From an uncultured Porphyromonadaceae bacterium (lineage in GTDB: Bacteria > Bacteroidota > Bacteroidia > Bacteroidales > Muribaculaceae): a DNA stretch of 64,000 nt. The position numbers and the translations under genes are program-made. The notes under the pieces were generated by a model. It had not been told where the DNA came from and did no database searches. It worked only from the letters and a program-made list of their open reading frames with translations. Shown one piece after another: positions 16,202 through 24,480 of this stretch (positions are counted from its first letter, which is position 1; every line of letters begins with the position of its first letter). Location of the stretch: assembly GCA_900545955.1 (NCBI GenBank), contig URAU01000011.1:1-64000 (forward strand), given 5' to 3'.

Positions 16202-17449
16202 TTATGCCGGAAAGGGTGGTTGAGGATTTTCTGCAAGCGTGTTGTTGCGGCGTGGAGCGCCAGCGAAGCGCGGTAAACCGCTTTCAGCGGCCGGGGCATA
16301 TGCTAAATATAATGCTGTGACGACATTGAATATCTGAAACGTATACAGAATCGGGCCTGATGCCACGGCGGTAATCATTATAAACAGAATCCAGTAGTTG
16401 AGATACTCTCTCTCGGGCGGCTTGCGGTGGGTGAGAGTTTTCCACATAAGCATGAAAAGTGCTACTGTGGCTATAAGTCCGAAATAGAAGAAAAATCCGG
16501 CCCAGCCCACGTCGCCCTCATAGCATTTCGAGGCGGCCGTGGCAGTCGAGTATTCTATTCCGTAGCGGGTCTTGTCGAGGGCAGGGATGCCGTTGCCCAG
16601 AATCATCGTGCCGATGTTGGGGTTGTACTCATAGGTATAGAAGCGCCAGGCCTGGATTCGGATGTCTTCCGAACTTTCGCTGTTGCTGTCCGCCTGAAGT
16701 TCGTTAAGGTCGTCGATAGCCTGGAAAATCGAAAGTCGCGGGGCTATGATGGCTATAGCAACCGCAATCGGCAGAAGAAAAATGAGGCGCTGTTTCCAGT
16801 TCATCACCCTGAACAGAAATATTCCTGCGAGCAGAGCCGACACGAAAATAACCTGCCTGATTACACTCACCACAATCATTACAACACATACAGCCATCAC
16901 CAAAATCCACCACCATTTGCGCGAGAGCGACCATTTGTTGATGGCGTAGAACAGCAGCAGCGGGAAGAGCTCGATAAACGTCACGACGATTCGAGGAATG
17001 CCGCGCGAGCCGCCGTTGGGAAGTTCTCCGAATGCCGCTCCCGGGAATGCACGGAAATTAATCAGGTAGACAGGGATGGCGAGCGCGCATCCCACAGCCA
17101 TTACCAAAAGAATTTTCCTCTCCGGCAGTTCGAACTTCAGAAGAATGTAGAACCAACTGTATGCAAAAAACATCGGGAGAGTCGTAATTACCGAACTGAC
17201 GAGGTCCTGGCCATGGAATATGCCAGCCATTACTGGCGAGAGGCATATCATCCCCATGAGCGTCCAGTAGGCTTCGGCCGGATACCCCGTCCTCGCTATC
17301 TTCGAGCGGCCGTCGGTCACGGCAAGCACCAGCGCAACGAGCGAGACGGCATAAAAGATCGCTTTTACGACCTGATCGCTCAGCATCTGGTGATAGTTGA
17401 AGAACCCGACGACGGCAAAAAAAGCGAATATGTATATCAGGTAATACAT
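16202..17449 (-). CDS. Wzy-like O-antigen/exopolysaccharide polymerase
   Basis: A 415-residue integral membrane protein with about ten hydrophobic helices and one large periplasmic loop, roughly residues 240-310, rich in acidic and polar residues (DDLNELQADSNSESSEDIRI, then QAWRFYTYEYNP). This shape is that of Wzy polymerases and O-antigen ligases, which share little sequence. Its place beside Wzz-like and Wza genes favours a polymerase that joins repeat units on the outer face of the inner membrane. Ligase is the main alternative. The C-terminal tail (PRFAGAPRRNNTLAENPQ) is soluble and unlike known domains. Confidence 0.72.
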   Translation of the reverse strand: MYYLIYIFAFFAVVGFFNYHQMLSDQVVKAIFYAVSLVALVLAVTDGRSKIARTGYPAEAYWTLMGMICLSPVMAGIFHGQDLVSSVITTLPMFFAYSWFYILLKFELPERKILLVMAVGCALAIPVYLINFRAFPGAAFGELPNGGSRGIPRIVVTFIELFPLLLFYAINKWSLSRKWWWILVMAVCVVMIVVSVIRQVIFVSALLAGIFLFRVMNWKQRLIFLLPIAVAIAIIAPRLSIFQAIDDLNELQADSNSESSEDIRIQAWRFYTYEYNPNIGTMILGNGIPALDKTRYGIEYSTATAASKCYEGDVGWAGFFFYFGLIATVALFMLMWKTLTHRKPPEREYLNYWILFIMITAVASGPILYTFQIFNVVTALYLAYAPAAESGLPRFAGAPRRNNTLAENPQPPFPA

Positions 17450-17476
17450 TCAGCAGAGGCGTGTGGGTGGCCGCAA

Positions 17477-19081
17477 TCAGGCGTTAGCAGACGCTGCTTC
17501 GGAAGTATTCCGGATGCGGTCTTTAATCGTAAAGAACCCGAAGGGTAGAAGCATTCCGAAAAAGAATGCTATGAGCAGGGCATTGCGGTTGGAAATGCCA
17601 AGCGGCTCGGTAATCACATGGGGGGCGTCAATCACCACGCCGCGCGGCTGGACGTTGGCAAGGCTCATCGACGTTTCGTGCTGCTGCTTGAGCAGGTAGA
17701 GGTAAAGCTGCTCCTCCACCTCCTGGCGGCGCTTCATGGCAATATACTCGCGCTCCGTGGCGGGCATTTCGCCGATTACGGCGTTGGCGTGGCCGGCCTG
17801 CTGTCGAAGTTCGTTGAGGCGCAGCTGGGCGGTCTGCATGGCCTTGTCGACCGAGGAGTTGATATGGGCGCGCATCGTGGCGAGCTGCTCGTCGATCAGA
17901 CGCAGGGCGGCGTTGCTCTGCTTGGCCGTGGATTCCAGTTTCATGCGCTCGAGCACTGTCTGGTTGTACGCGGCAATTGCGTCAGCCTCCGGGCCGCCGC
18001 TTACGGCGGGAATCAGCGAGTTGTTGTTTTCCGGATTGGTGATGAACGATTTTACGAGCCTCATTACGTCCATTTCCGTTTCTGCCTGGATGAGTGTTTC
18101 TTTCAGTCCCTGCTGACGGGCGATTGCGAATTTGGCCGAGGCCTCCACGTCGGCCACCTTCAGGCTGCGCTTATAGCCTTCGAGCTGAATCTCCAGTGTG
18201 GTGAGATTGGCAGTCAGCGAGTCGAGCGACTGGTTGAGAAAGCGCAGGGTGCGGTTCGACGTGGTGCGTTGCTGGTTTATGCCGGTTAGGTTGTAGTTCT
18301 TGATAACGTCGTCGAGTACCTTTACGCCGAAAAACGGCGATGTCGTCACGTAGCTGAGCGTCAGCAGGTCTGACTTTCGGTTGGGCATGGCAGCCGTGAT
18401 GAGCTTCTGATAAAGTTCGGCAGCCGTTCCATACCCCAGATAGGTTATGGTCAGGTTGGTGTTTTTCCCTTTGGGCAGATATGCGGTCGGCTCGAGCGTG
18501 AAATCGCCCCATGTGGTATGCAGGTTGACGGGGAGCTGTTTCCTCTCCACATCAGCAATATTTTTCTTCCCGACTTTCGCAGTTATCGAGGCAAGGCCGT
18601 CCTTCCCTACCTTCACTTTGAATACGATGGCGCTGAAAAGCGTATCGGGAATTTCGGGGGCGCACGAGACTCTTACGGGAGTGTTCTCCGGCGAGTAGGG
18701 AATCTTCTTTATCAGGTATTTCCGTCCTTCGTATATTTCGTTAAGGCCGAGATCTTTTACAGTGCTGCGCATCACGCTGTAGGAGCCCAGCACGCTCATC
18801 TCGTTGTAGACCGACGACGTACCGCCAAGAGCGCCACCGAGGTCGAAGCTCTTGGCCAGCGACAGAACTCCCGATTTCTTTACGCTCGCATCGTCGGCCA
18901 CAAGGATACTCGAGGTGGTAAGGAAATACTGGTTCTTGATTTTCGTGTAGGTGAATGCAAGGCCGACGAATACACACACCGAGATAGCGAACCACCACCA
19001 GTGGGCAACGCACTGGGCGAAAACTTTCTTCCAGTTGATGGCAAGATTGCCGAGAGATTTTGCGGAATTTTCAGTAGCCAT
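17477..19081 (-). CDS. Wzz/GumC-like chain-length determinant, no kinase domain
   Basis: A 534-residue polysaccharide co-polymerase. One membrane helix is near the N-terminus (HWWWFAISVCVFVGLAFTY, about 27-45) and one near the C-terminus (NALLIAFFFGMLLPFGFF, about 503-520). Between them lies a long periplasmic part whose second half is coiled coil (from about residue 270), ending with the GNVR-like EREYIAMKRRQEVEEQLYLY. The tyrosine kinase domain fused in many relatives is absent: the protein stops 15 residues after the second helix, and no separate kinase gene is in the locus. It should set chain length and bridge to the Wza channel encoded 13 bases upstream. Confidence 0.88.
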   Translation of the reverse strand: MATENSAKSLGNLAINWKKVFAQCVAHWWWFAISVCVFVGLAFTYTKIKNQYFLTTSSILVADDASVKKSGVLSLAKSFDLGGALGGTSSVYNEMSVLGSYSVMRSTVKDLGLNEIYEGRKYLIKKIPYSPENTPVRVSCAPEIPDTLFSAIVFKVKVGKDGLASITAKVGKKNIADVERKQLPVNLHTTWGDFTLEPTAYLPKGKNTNLTITYLGYGTAAELYQKLITAAMPNRKSDLLTLSYVTTSPFFGVKVLDDVIKNYNLTGINQQRTTSNRTLRFLNQSLDSLTANLTTLEIQLEGYKRSLKVADVEASAKFAIARQQGLKETLIQAETEMDVMRLVKSFITNPENNNSLIPAVSGGPEADAIAAYNQTVLERMKLESTAKQSNAALRLIDEQLATMRAHINSSVDKAMQTAQLRLNELRQQAGHANAVIGEMPATEREYIAMKRRQEVEEQLYLYLLKQQHETSMSLANVQPRGVVIDAPHVITEPLGISNRNALLIAFFFGMLLPFGFFTIKDRIRNTSEAASANA

Positions 19082-19094
19082 ATCAGTGTCGGAA

Positions 19095-19898
19095 TTATTT
19101 TACGGTGAGTGCGATTATGAGAGAAGCGATGATCGAGCAGCCGCTTACTATTGTGGAAATCACCGAAAGCTTGTAGCTGTTGAACTGATTGTATTTCGCG
19201 TTGTCCTGACGAATCTCGTTAGGTGTCACCAACACCACGTCGTTCTGCTGAAGATAGAAATAGGGCGACGAGAGCAGCGAGGCGTCGTTGAGGTTCAGTC
19301 GGTGATACTCGCGCTTGCCGTTGTTCTCGCGAATCAGGAGCACGTCGTTGCGGTTGCCGTAGGGCGTCAAGTCGCCCGCGGCGGCAATGGCGTCGAGAAT
19401 CGAGCACCGCTCGCCGCCCACGCCCTTGATGCCCGGGCTGTTGACCTCGCCCATCACGTTGACCGAAAAATTGCGGAGGCGCACCGTCACTACGGGGTCG
19501 GTCACGTCCTTCGAAATCATCCGCGTCAGCTCGTCGGTCAGCTGTGCGGTAGTGAGACCGGCCACGTGAATCTTACCGAGCACCGGCATAGTGATGTCGC
19601 CGGCCGAGTTTACCAGATACGTTATGTGTTGAGGAGAGGTCGTCTTGCCCATCTCGTTGCCCGAGGCGGGATTGCTGACGTTGAGATTGTAGGCGGCCGT
19701 GGCAGCTGGAATCGTTGAGCTTACGGAGATGAAAAGTTCGTCGTCGGGCTGGATTACCGGAGTGTAGGGCTGCACGTCGACAACCCCGTCGGTGGCTTTC
19801 AGATCCTCGAAATAGGTCAGTGAGGACTTCTTTGACGAACAAGCAGTGAATATAAGAGTTAGAGCTGCAAAAAGAAGAGCTTTGGCCGTAGTTTTCAT
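19095..19898 (-). CDS. Wza-like outer-membrane polysaccharide export lipoprotein
   Basis: A 267-residue export channel. A lipoprotein signal is clear: hydrophobic core, then FTACSS with Cys20. The ATG at 19896-19898 starts this signal and is preferred to one 8 codons upstream. The polysaccharide export domain follows (YTPVIQPDDELFISVSST, then TYLVNSAGDITMPVLGKIHV with the AGLTTAQLTDEL helix), then an SLBB-type domain (VMGEVNSPGIKGV). The last 25 residues are hydrophobic and probably make the outer-membrane helix ring. It is first of the export pair with the Wzz-like gene. Confidence 0.92.
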   Translation of the reverse strand: MKTTAKALLFAALTLIFTACSSKKSSLTYFEDLKATDGVVDVQPYTPVIQPDDELFISVSSTIPAATAAYNLNVSNPASGNEMGKTTSPQHITYLVNSAGDITMPVLGKIHVAGLTTAQLTDELTRMISKDVTDPVVTVRLRNFSVNVMGEVNSPGIKGVGGERCSILDAIAAAGDLTPYGNRNDVLLIRENNGKREYHRLNLNDASLLSSPYFYLQQNDVVLVTPNEIRQDNAKYNQFNSYKLSVISTIVSGCSIIASLIIALTVK

Positions 19899-19967
19899 GT
19901 GATGTCGAGTATTTTTTGGCAATTTCTGATGACAGGCGGCTCAGGAATGCAGTGATACGGCAACAAT

Positions 19968-19988
19968 GGCTGCATGAGTCGTGCAGCC
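19968..19988 (-). other. Small hairpin between acyltransferase and wza-like gene
   Basis: Perfect 7-bp arms (19968-19974 and 19982-19988) sit in the 166-base gap between the first gene of the exopolysaccharide operon and the Wza-like gene. No T-run follows, so it may be a processing or attenuation hairpin rather than a terminator. Confidence 0.35.
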
Positions 19989-20064
19989 ACCCTGAACAAC
20001 AATATAACGCAAAATCAGCTCCTTTATTATGATTTTTTCAAATTCTATCACGTTCTATCGCGAC

Positions 20065-20769
20065 TCAATAGAAGGCGCATGAACGCTCGCGGAGTTCATA
20101 AGTCAAATCGCGGGTGCGCTCGCCAACCTTCCGGGCCGGTATGCCGGCCACAATAGCATATGGCTCCACATCCTTAGTAACCACACATCCGGCACAGCAT
20201 ACCGCCCCTTCCCCTATATGGACCCCGGGCAAAACGGTTACGTTAGATCCGATCCATGCCCTGTCGTCTACCTCCACCGAAAGTTTTTTCCCGGGTTGGT
20301 TTTCATAGCACCCGAACTCCGGATCACGATGGTCGTGCTGAAGCGTATAGATCGACACATTGCTCGACAGATTTACGTTATTGCCCAGCGTCAGCCCATT
20401 TCTTGCGTCAAGAAGCGCATTGTCGCCGATGATGCTTCCGCGCCCGATGGTCAGAAGGTTCGGCTCGCGGATTTCCGTGCGGAAATGAACGATTGCATAC
20501 TTCCCTATTCTCGCTCCGAGACAGCGGTATATCCACATTCGCAATCCGACCGACGGCAGCAGCCCAACCTGATATAGAGCGTAGCGCATCCATCCGCCCC
20601 TTGTCAGTCTGTTTACGATAAGATATGGCGCAGAAAGCAACTTCAGCCCCGTCGACCTGCTGCGGTTATGCCCGTCGATAGCCATAAACGGCAACAAGAC
20701 TATCAGTGCAATCCATTTCGCATATATAAGGCCTACCAACACGCTCAATATGATATCTATGACGCTCAT
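20065..20769 (-). CDS. WcaF-like hexapeptide acyltransferase with membrane anchor
   Basis: A 234-residue protein. Residues 1-32 are one or two hydrophobic helices (MSVIDIILSVLVGLIYAKW, then IALIVLLPFMAIDG). From about residue 75 it is a left-handed beta-helix acyltransferase (IGRGSIIGDNALLDARNGLT, WIGSNVTVLPGVHIGEGAV) with QHDHRDPEF as the likely His-containing active-site loop and the family ending PYAIVAGIPARKVGER. It probably O-acetylates the polymer precursor. It is the first gene of the exopolysaccharide operon, and the unusual repeat-rich leader lies directly upstream. Confidence 0.87.
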   Translation of the reverse strand: MSVIDIILSVLVGLIYAKWIALIVLLPFMAIDGHNRSRSTGLKLLSAPYLIVNRLTRGGWMRYALYQVGLLPSVGLRMWIYRCLGARIGKYAIVHFRTEIREPNLLTIGRGSIIGDNALLDARNGLTLGNNVNLSSNVSIYTLQHDHRDPEFGCYENQPGKKLSVEVDDRAWIGSNVTVLPGVHIGEGAVCCAGCVVTKDVEPYAIVAGIPARKVGERTRDLTYELRERSCAFY

Positions 20770-20789
20770 GTATCTATAATTATTTAAGT

Positions 20790-20973
20790 AAGTAACTGTT
20801 CAAAATTATTTTATACTTTCCTGATCTAATTATTTCAACATTTCCGCGGTAAAATTTTCGCATCTTTTCCTCTCTTCATCAGTCGTGTAGACATCTACAC
20901 TCCTTCTTCATCGAGAAAAATCTCCTGAAAATTTTCCTCCCGGAAATATTAAAATAATTTTGACCAGTTACTT
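20790..20973. repeat. 24-bp inverted repeat flanking a 136-bp segment
   Basis: Left arm 20790-20813 (aagtaactgttcaaaattat, then ttta) and right arm 20950-20973 are reverse complements with one mismatch in 24. Each arm contains TAATTTTG, a perfect -7 box, pointing outward from the segment: on the minus strand (20801-20808) towards the exopolysaccharide operon, and on the plus strand (20955-20962) away from it. Arm length, total size of 184 bp and position before a polysaccharide operon recall the invertible capsule promoters of Bacteroides fragilis, but no recombinase is in this window. A stem in the leader RNA is the other reading. Confidence 0.7.
20885..20900. promoter_or_regulatory. Interrupted palindrome inside the repeat-bounded segment
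   Basis: The 16-base dyad gtgtagacatctacac has perfect 7-bp arms with a 2-base centre. It lies near the middle of the 136-bp segment and could be an operator or a recombinase accessory site. Confidence 0.4.
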
Positions 20974-21035
20974 AACTGCTCAAAAATATTTTATATTATC
21001 CTGATCTGATTATTTTCAATATCTTGACCAGTTGC
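20973..21035 (-). repeat. Second copy of the promoter-like element
   Basis: The bases around 20973-21024 repeat those of 20793-20840 in the same orientation at a distance of about 180 bp, with roughly 80% identity by eye. On the minus strand both copies carry TTGAAA, then AGATCAGGA, then TATAAAAT, then a -7-like box: TAATTTTG in the proximal copy and TATTTTTG in the distal copy. A further inverted ttgaccagtt motif closes this copy at 21024-21033. Confidence 0.6.
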
Positions 21036-21047
21036 ATAATACGATAG

Positions 21048-21055
21048 CAAATTTA
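21048..21055 (-). promoter_or_regulatory. Distal -7 box of the exopolysaccharide operon
   Basis: TAAATTTG on the minus strand, in the same 14-base context (gcaaatttagcaat on plus) as the rsmA and GH35 promoters. If used, it gives a leader of about 270 nt that includes the inverted repeat. No TTTG is visible at -33. Confidence 0.5.
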
Positions 21056-21177
21056 GCAATATTCTCCAATATCACCATTCTCTCTGCTAAATTCGATTCC
21101 TAATGTCTCCCTTTCAGACCAAATCCGACGCCCCGCTATGGAGCACGATTGCAGAACAGGCTTCTATAGCAATGATA

Positions 21178-21217
21178 AAAGTTTGCGGGGAACGGGCCAT
21201 CACGGCTCGCTCCCCGC
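21178..21217 (-). terminator. Terminator of the PI-PLC gene
   Basis: Arms 21185-21191 and 21211-21217 (gcgggga/tccccgc) pair perfectly about 93 bases past the stop codon. On the minus strand the hairpin is followed by AAACTTTTATC. Confidence 0.55.
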
Positions 21218-21309
21218 TCGGGTTAGATACTTGTATCTTTATCTATTGCCTAAAATGATTTTTTTCGGTGTTATGTGGGTTGCGTCCGGCCTGCCCGGGC
21301 GCGGGGCGG

Positions 21310-24300
21310 TCAGCGCACGAGCACTTTCTCGGTGGCTGCCTGCGAGCGCAGGATGTAGACGCCGCGGGCGAGGCCTTCGAGGGCGTCGGCTTTGGGGGCG
21401 TTGCTGCGTAGGAGCATGCCGGAGGCGTTGTAGACGTCGACGGGGAGGTCGGCGGCTGCTTCTTCGGCGGCTACGTCCTCAACGCCGGTGAGCACGTTTT
21501 CGATGTCGTTGAAGAGAATCATCGGGTGGATGGCGTCGGTGGCGCCGGCGTGGACGTAGGCGCGGAATTTATCTACTCCGGCGGTGCTGTTGCCACTGAG
21601 GCGGTCGAAGAGCTGGAAGTTGGTGGTCTTCAGCGTGTAGTGGCCTTCGCCTACGGTATGGTTGTCGGCGAGCACGCCGGTGAGGGTGTTGCTGTCGTCA
21701 ACGTAGGTGGAGCGGGTGTGGACGGGGTAGCCGGTGAAGGTGTAGACTTTCGCGGATGTGTCGGCAGCGCGGCGTGCGGGGGCTTTCTTCGAGGTTACCT
21801 GGGGGATAACTTCGTCGTAGTTGGTGTTTTCCACGATGTAGGGCGTGTTGGCCGCAAGGGTGTTGACCGACTGGCTGCGCTGCACCAGGTGGTATTCGTA
21901 AAGCTGGTTCTGGTTCTCCTGGAGCACTTTGCCGGTTGTTTCGAGGCCGGTTGCCCGGTAAATGTGGATATTGCCGCGGTCGGTGCCGAGGGCTGCGTTA
22001 AGGTCGGATTCGCTTACGGCGAAGGGGAGAATCATCGTGTTCCAGTGCTCGGGGAAGGTGAGGTTTACGGTGGTCTTGGGGTTGTTGGCCGGCCCGAGAT
22101 AGGTAAGGTGAACGTTGTCGAGATAGAAGGAAGTGGGCTTGCGCTTGCTTTCCTGCATTGAGAAAGTCAAAGATAAGGAACCTCCTGAAACTGTCACATC
22201 GTTGAGTTCAACCAGGCCTTCTCCGTTTTTGAATCGCTGTCCGATGCCTTTCAGGTAGGTTTCGGAGCCTCCATCGGCCGTTTCTTCGGTTTGTGCAAAC
22301 CGATGAACTGTGCCGGTTTTGCCTCCGATGTTGTATTTGACGTATTCGTTGTTGTTGGCCAGTGCCTGGAATGTCACTTTATATTTGCCATTAGGTAGGC
22401 TTGATATGGTTTTGGAAAGAGTCCAAAATGATCTTTTTCCGCTGTTCACTACAAGATCATTCTGTTGATGGTTCCAGACTGTGAGATAAGCGCCCCCGTC
22501 TGTATAGTTGATCTGTTTGATATGAGATCCCTCGAGCTGACCGCTACTCTCAGGATATGAACCATAATAGGTAGTGGGCGAGAAAGTCCATTTGTTCTGG
22601 TCGACGCCGTTCCAGCCGTTGCCGAAGGAATAGCAGGGCACGAGGAAAGTTGCGTCCATGGGGCGCGACTGGTTGGCGCCGTTGATGTCGTTAGCCACGC
22701 CGGTATAGGTAATTTCTTTGAGGCGCTGCGCGCGGGTTACGATCTCAAACTCCTGGTCGATGTTGCCGAATTCGTAGGGGCGTGCCTCCACGGTGTAGGA
22801 GAGGTTGTCCCAATAGGGACTGTTGGTAAGCGATTCCACGGTGGCGGCCATCGAGGTGCCGAGGTTGTTGCCGTTGGTGTCCTGGAAGAAGTTGAACACT
22901 ACGGAGCCGGGCTGCGTGCCGGAGTTGAGTTTGAAGTTGAGTTTGTTGGTGCGGTCAACAAAAAGCTTGTCGGTCTCGCCGTTGATGCCCCAGCCGAGGC
23001 AAGTGCTCATGTTGTGGATGCTCACCTGCGAGTAGCCGCTGGTTTTGTCGAGCGATATGGTGAAGGGGTAACCGAAGTCGTCGAGCGACATGCGCGAGCC
23101 GTAGCCATTACCGCCGCAGAGCCATTTGCCGGTCTTGATGTGGCGGAAGTATACTATCTGGCCTTCGTAGGGGTTGGTGAATTTCTGATTCCAGTCGATG
23201 TTGGGGTCGAGGGCGAAGCGCTTCACGGGCGGGTTTGTGCCGGCGAAGTTGTTCTGGATAATCTTGTAGACGAGGTCGGCGCCGTAGACTTCGTAGTGTT
23301 TTTCGTCGAAGGTGGTGTACTGGTGGTTTTTGGTCACACCTCGGAGTACGTTGTCGGAAAGGAAGATGCCGAGCGGGCCTTCGCCCATGTGCTCGTCGAG
23401 ATACTGGCAGACGTTAGGGTTCATCACCGAAGAGCCACCTTTGTAGCCGTTGGTGTTGTCGTCGACGCGCGAGCTCGTTCCGGAGTTCTCGATCGAGGTG
23501 AAGTTCATCACCCAGGGAGCAACATAGGATTTGGTGAGGTTGTACTGTGCGTTTGGCTCAGGCTGGGTCTGCGCCCACTGCATGAGCGCGCGTGCCTGGG
23601 GTATCTTCTGGTCGTAGAGCACGTCGTCGCCTCCTTCCGAAAGGTCCTGCATATGGAGATCGGTGGCGAGGATGCGGTCGGATGCGTTGTAGACCTTGCC
23701 GGGGTTCTGGGCATTGAATTCGGTTGTCCAGTTGGTCATATAACCGGCCTTGGGGAGGTTGACGAAGTCGATGCGGTCGCGGCGAAGAATTATGATTTTG
23801 CCTCGGCATTCGCCTACGGTGAGGTTCGGGCGGTATTCAATCACCTTGGCGTTAACGTTGCCCTTGTTGAAGACGTCGTTCATCATTGAGTTGAGACGCT
23901 TCTTGGATGCGTCGTCGTAGTAGCAGATAAGTGCCTGGGCTACATTGTCTGGACGCTGGGAGTAGACGTTGCCGCGGAAGAGGTGGAGTACGAGGAACTC
24001 CTTGGGGTGGGCGTTGAGGTAGTTGACCATCTTGGTCATGGCCGTGGAAACCAGCGTTTTGGTTACGTCGGCGCCGTGGTTGCATCGCAGCTGCCAGTTG
24101 GGATTGTCGCTGTCGCCGGCGTTGTAGAGGCCTGGACGCAGGTCGAGAGCGCGGATGCCGCGGCGCAGCTGCTCGTCGAGGTCGGCCACCTGCGTGGTAG
24201 AGCAGCCGGGCCCGGATGCGCTTACCCAGGGGTCATCGCCGCCGGTCATGGTGTTGTGTGTGCCGGGGATAGATACGTGGGCCACAAACATGTTGTCGGG

Positions 24301-24480
24301 CAGGTCGGCCATCCAGTCGGATGCCTTTGCCGTGGTGGCCTGAACGAGCTGAGAACCGTCCCAGTGCATGTCCCACGTCTTGTCGGATGGATCGTAGTTG
24401 AGATAGGGGCTGCGGGCCTGAGTCGAAAGGGCCGAGCATGCAATCATTGCCCCTAAAGTGAAGAGGTAGTGTTTTCTCAT
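21310..24480 (-). CDS. Large secreted PI-PLC domain protein with a C-terminal sorting-like domain
   Basis: A 1056-residue exported protein. A signal peptide covers residues 1-22. Residues about 45-420 are a phosphatidylinositol-specific phospholipase C X domain: VSIPGTHNTMTG with catalytic His near 75, ALDLRPGLYN, a second His in RCNHGAD near 135, and LVLHLFRGN. Such enzymes cleave phosphatidylinositol or GPI-type anchors; the calcium-independent bacterial type is likely. A trefoil-like or ricin-type region (GQIVYFRHIKTGKWLCGGNG) and a CBM-like beta domain (ISSLPNGKYKVTFQALANNN) follow. The end, VDVYNASGMLLRS then LARGVYILRS and EKVLVR, resembles a type IX secretion sorting domain. It is a single gene with its own terminator. 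Confidence 0.88.
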   Translation of the reverse strand: MRKHYLFTLGAMIACSALSTQARSPYLNYDPSDKTWDMHWDGSQLVQATTAKASDWMADLPDNMFVAHVSIPGTHNTMTGGDDPWVSASGPGCSTTQVADLDEQLRRGIRALDLRPGLYNAGDSDNPNWQLRCNHGADVTKTLVSTAMTKMVNYLNAHPKEFLVLHLFRGNVYSQRPDNVAQALICYYDDASKKRLNSMMNDVFNKGNVNAKVIEYRPNLTVGECRGKIIILRRDRIDFVNLPKAGYMTNWTTEFNAQNPGKVYNASDRILATDLHMQDLSEGGDDVLYDQKIPQARALMQWAQTQPEPNAQYNLTKSYVAPWVMNFTSIENSGTSSRVDDNTNGYKGGSSVMNPNVCQYLDEHMGEGPLGIFLSDNVLRGVTKNHQYTTFDEKHYEVYGADLVYKIIQNNFAGTNPPVKRFALDPNIDWNQKFTNPYEGQIVYFRHIKTGKWLCGGNGYGSRMSLDDFGYPFTISLDKTSGYSQVSIHNMSTCLGWGINGETDKLFVDRTNKLNFKLNSGTQPGSVVFNFFQDTNGNNLGTSMAATVESLTNSPYWDNLSYTVEARPYEFGNIDQEFEIVTRAQRLKEITYTGVANDINGANQSRPMDATFLVPCYSFGNGWNGVDQNKWTFSPTTYYGSYPESSGQLEGSHIKQINYTDGGAYLTVWNHQQNDLVVNSGKRSFWTLSKTISSLPNGKYKVTFQALANNNEYVKYNIGGKTGTVHRFAQTEETADGGSETYLKGIGQRFKNGEGLVELNDVTVSGGSLSLTFSMQESKRKPTSFYLDNVHLTYLGPANNPKTTVNLTFPEHWNTMILPFAVSESDLNAALGTDRGNIHIYRATGLETTGKVLQENQNQLYEYHLVQRSQSVNTLAANTPYIVENTNYDEVIPQVTSKKAPARRAADTSAKVYTFTGYPVHTRSTYVDDSNTLTGVLADNHTVGEGHYTLKTTNFQLFDRLSGNSTAGVDKFRAYVHAGATDAIHPMILFNDIENVLTGVEDVAAEEAAADLPVDVYNASGMLLRSNAPKADALEGLARGVYILRSQAATEKVLVR

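Larger units (their letters stand above)
20770..21309. other. 540-base non-coding control region of the exopolysaccharide operon
   Basis: This stretch holds no believable gene. From the operon outward it contains: a 24-bp inverted repeat pair at 20790-20813 and 20950-20973; a central dyad at 20885-20900; a second copy of the promoter-like element at 20973-21035; a canonical minus-strand -7 box at 21048-21055; AT-rich DNA to about 21180; and a terminator hairpin for the PI-PLC gene at 21185-21217. The first 290 bases are much more AT-rich than the flanking genes. Confidence 0.75.

Noticed and set aside
21138..21491. 117-codon plus-strand frame before and over the end of the PI-PLC gene
   Set aside because: Its second half is Arg/Gly-rich antisense of the PI-PLC C-terminus and its first half crosses a terminator hairpin.
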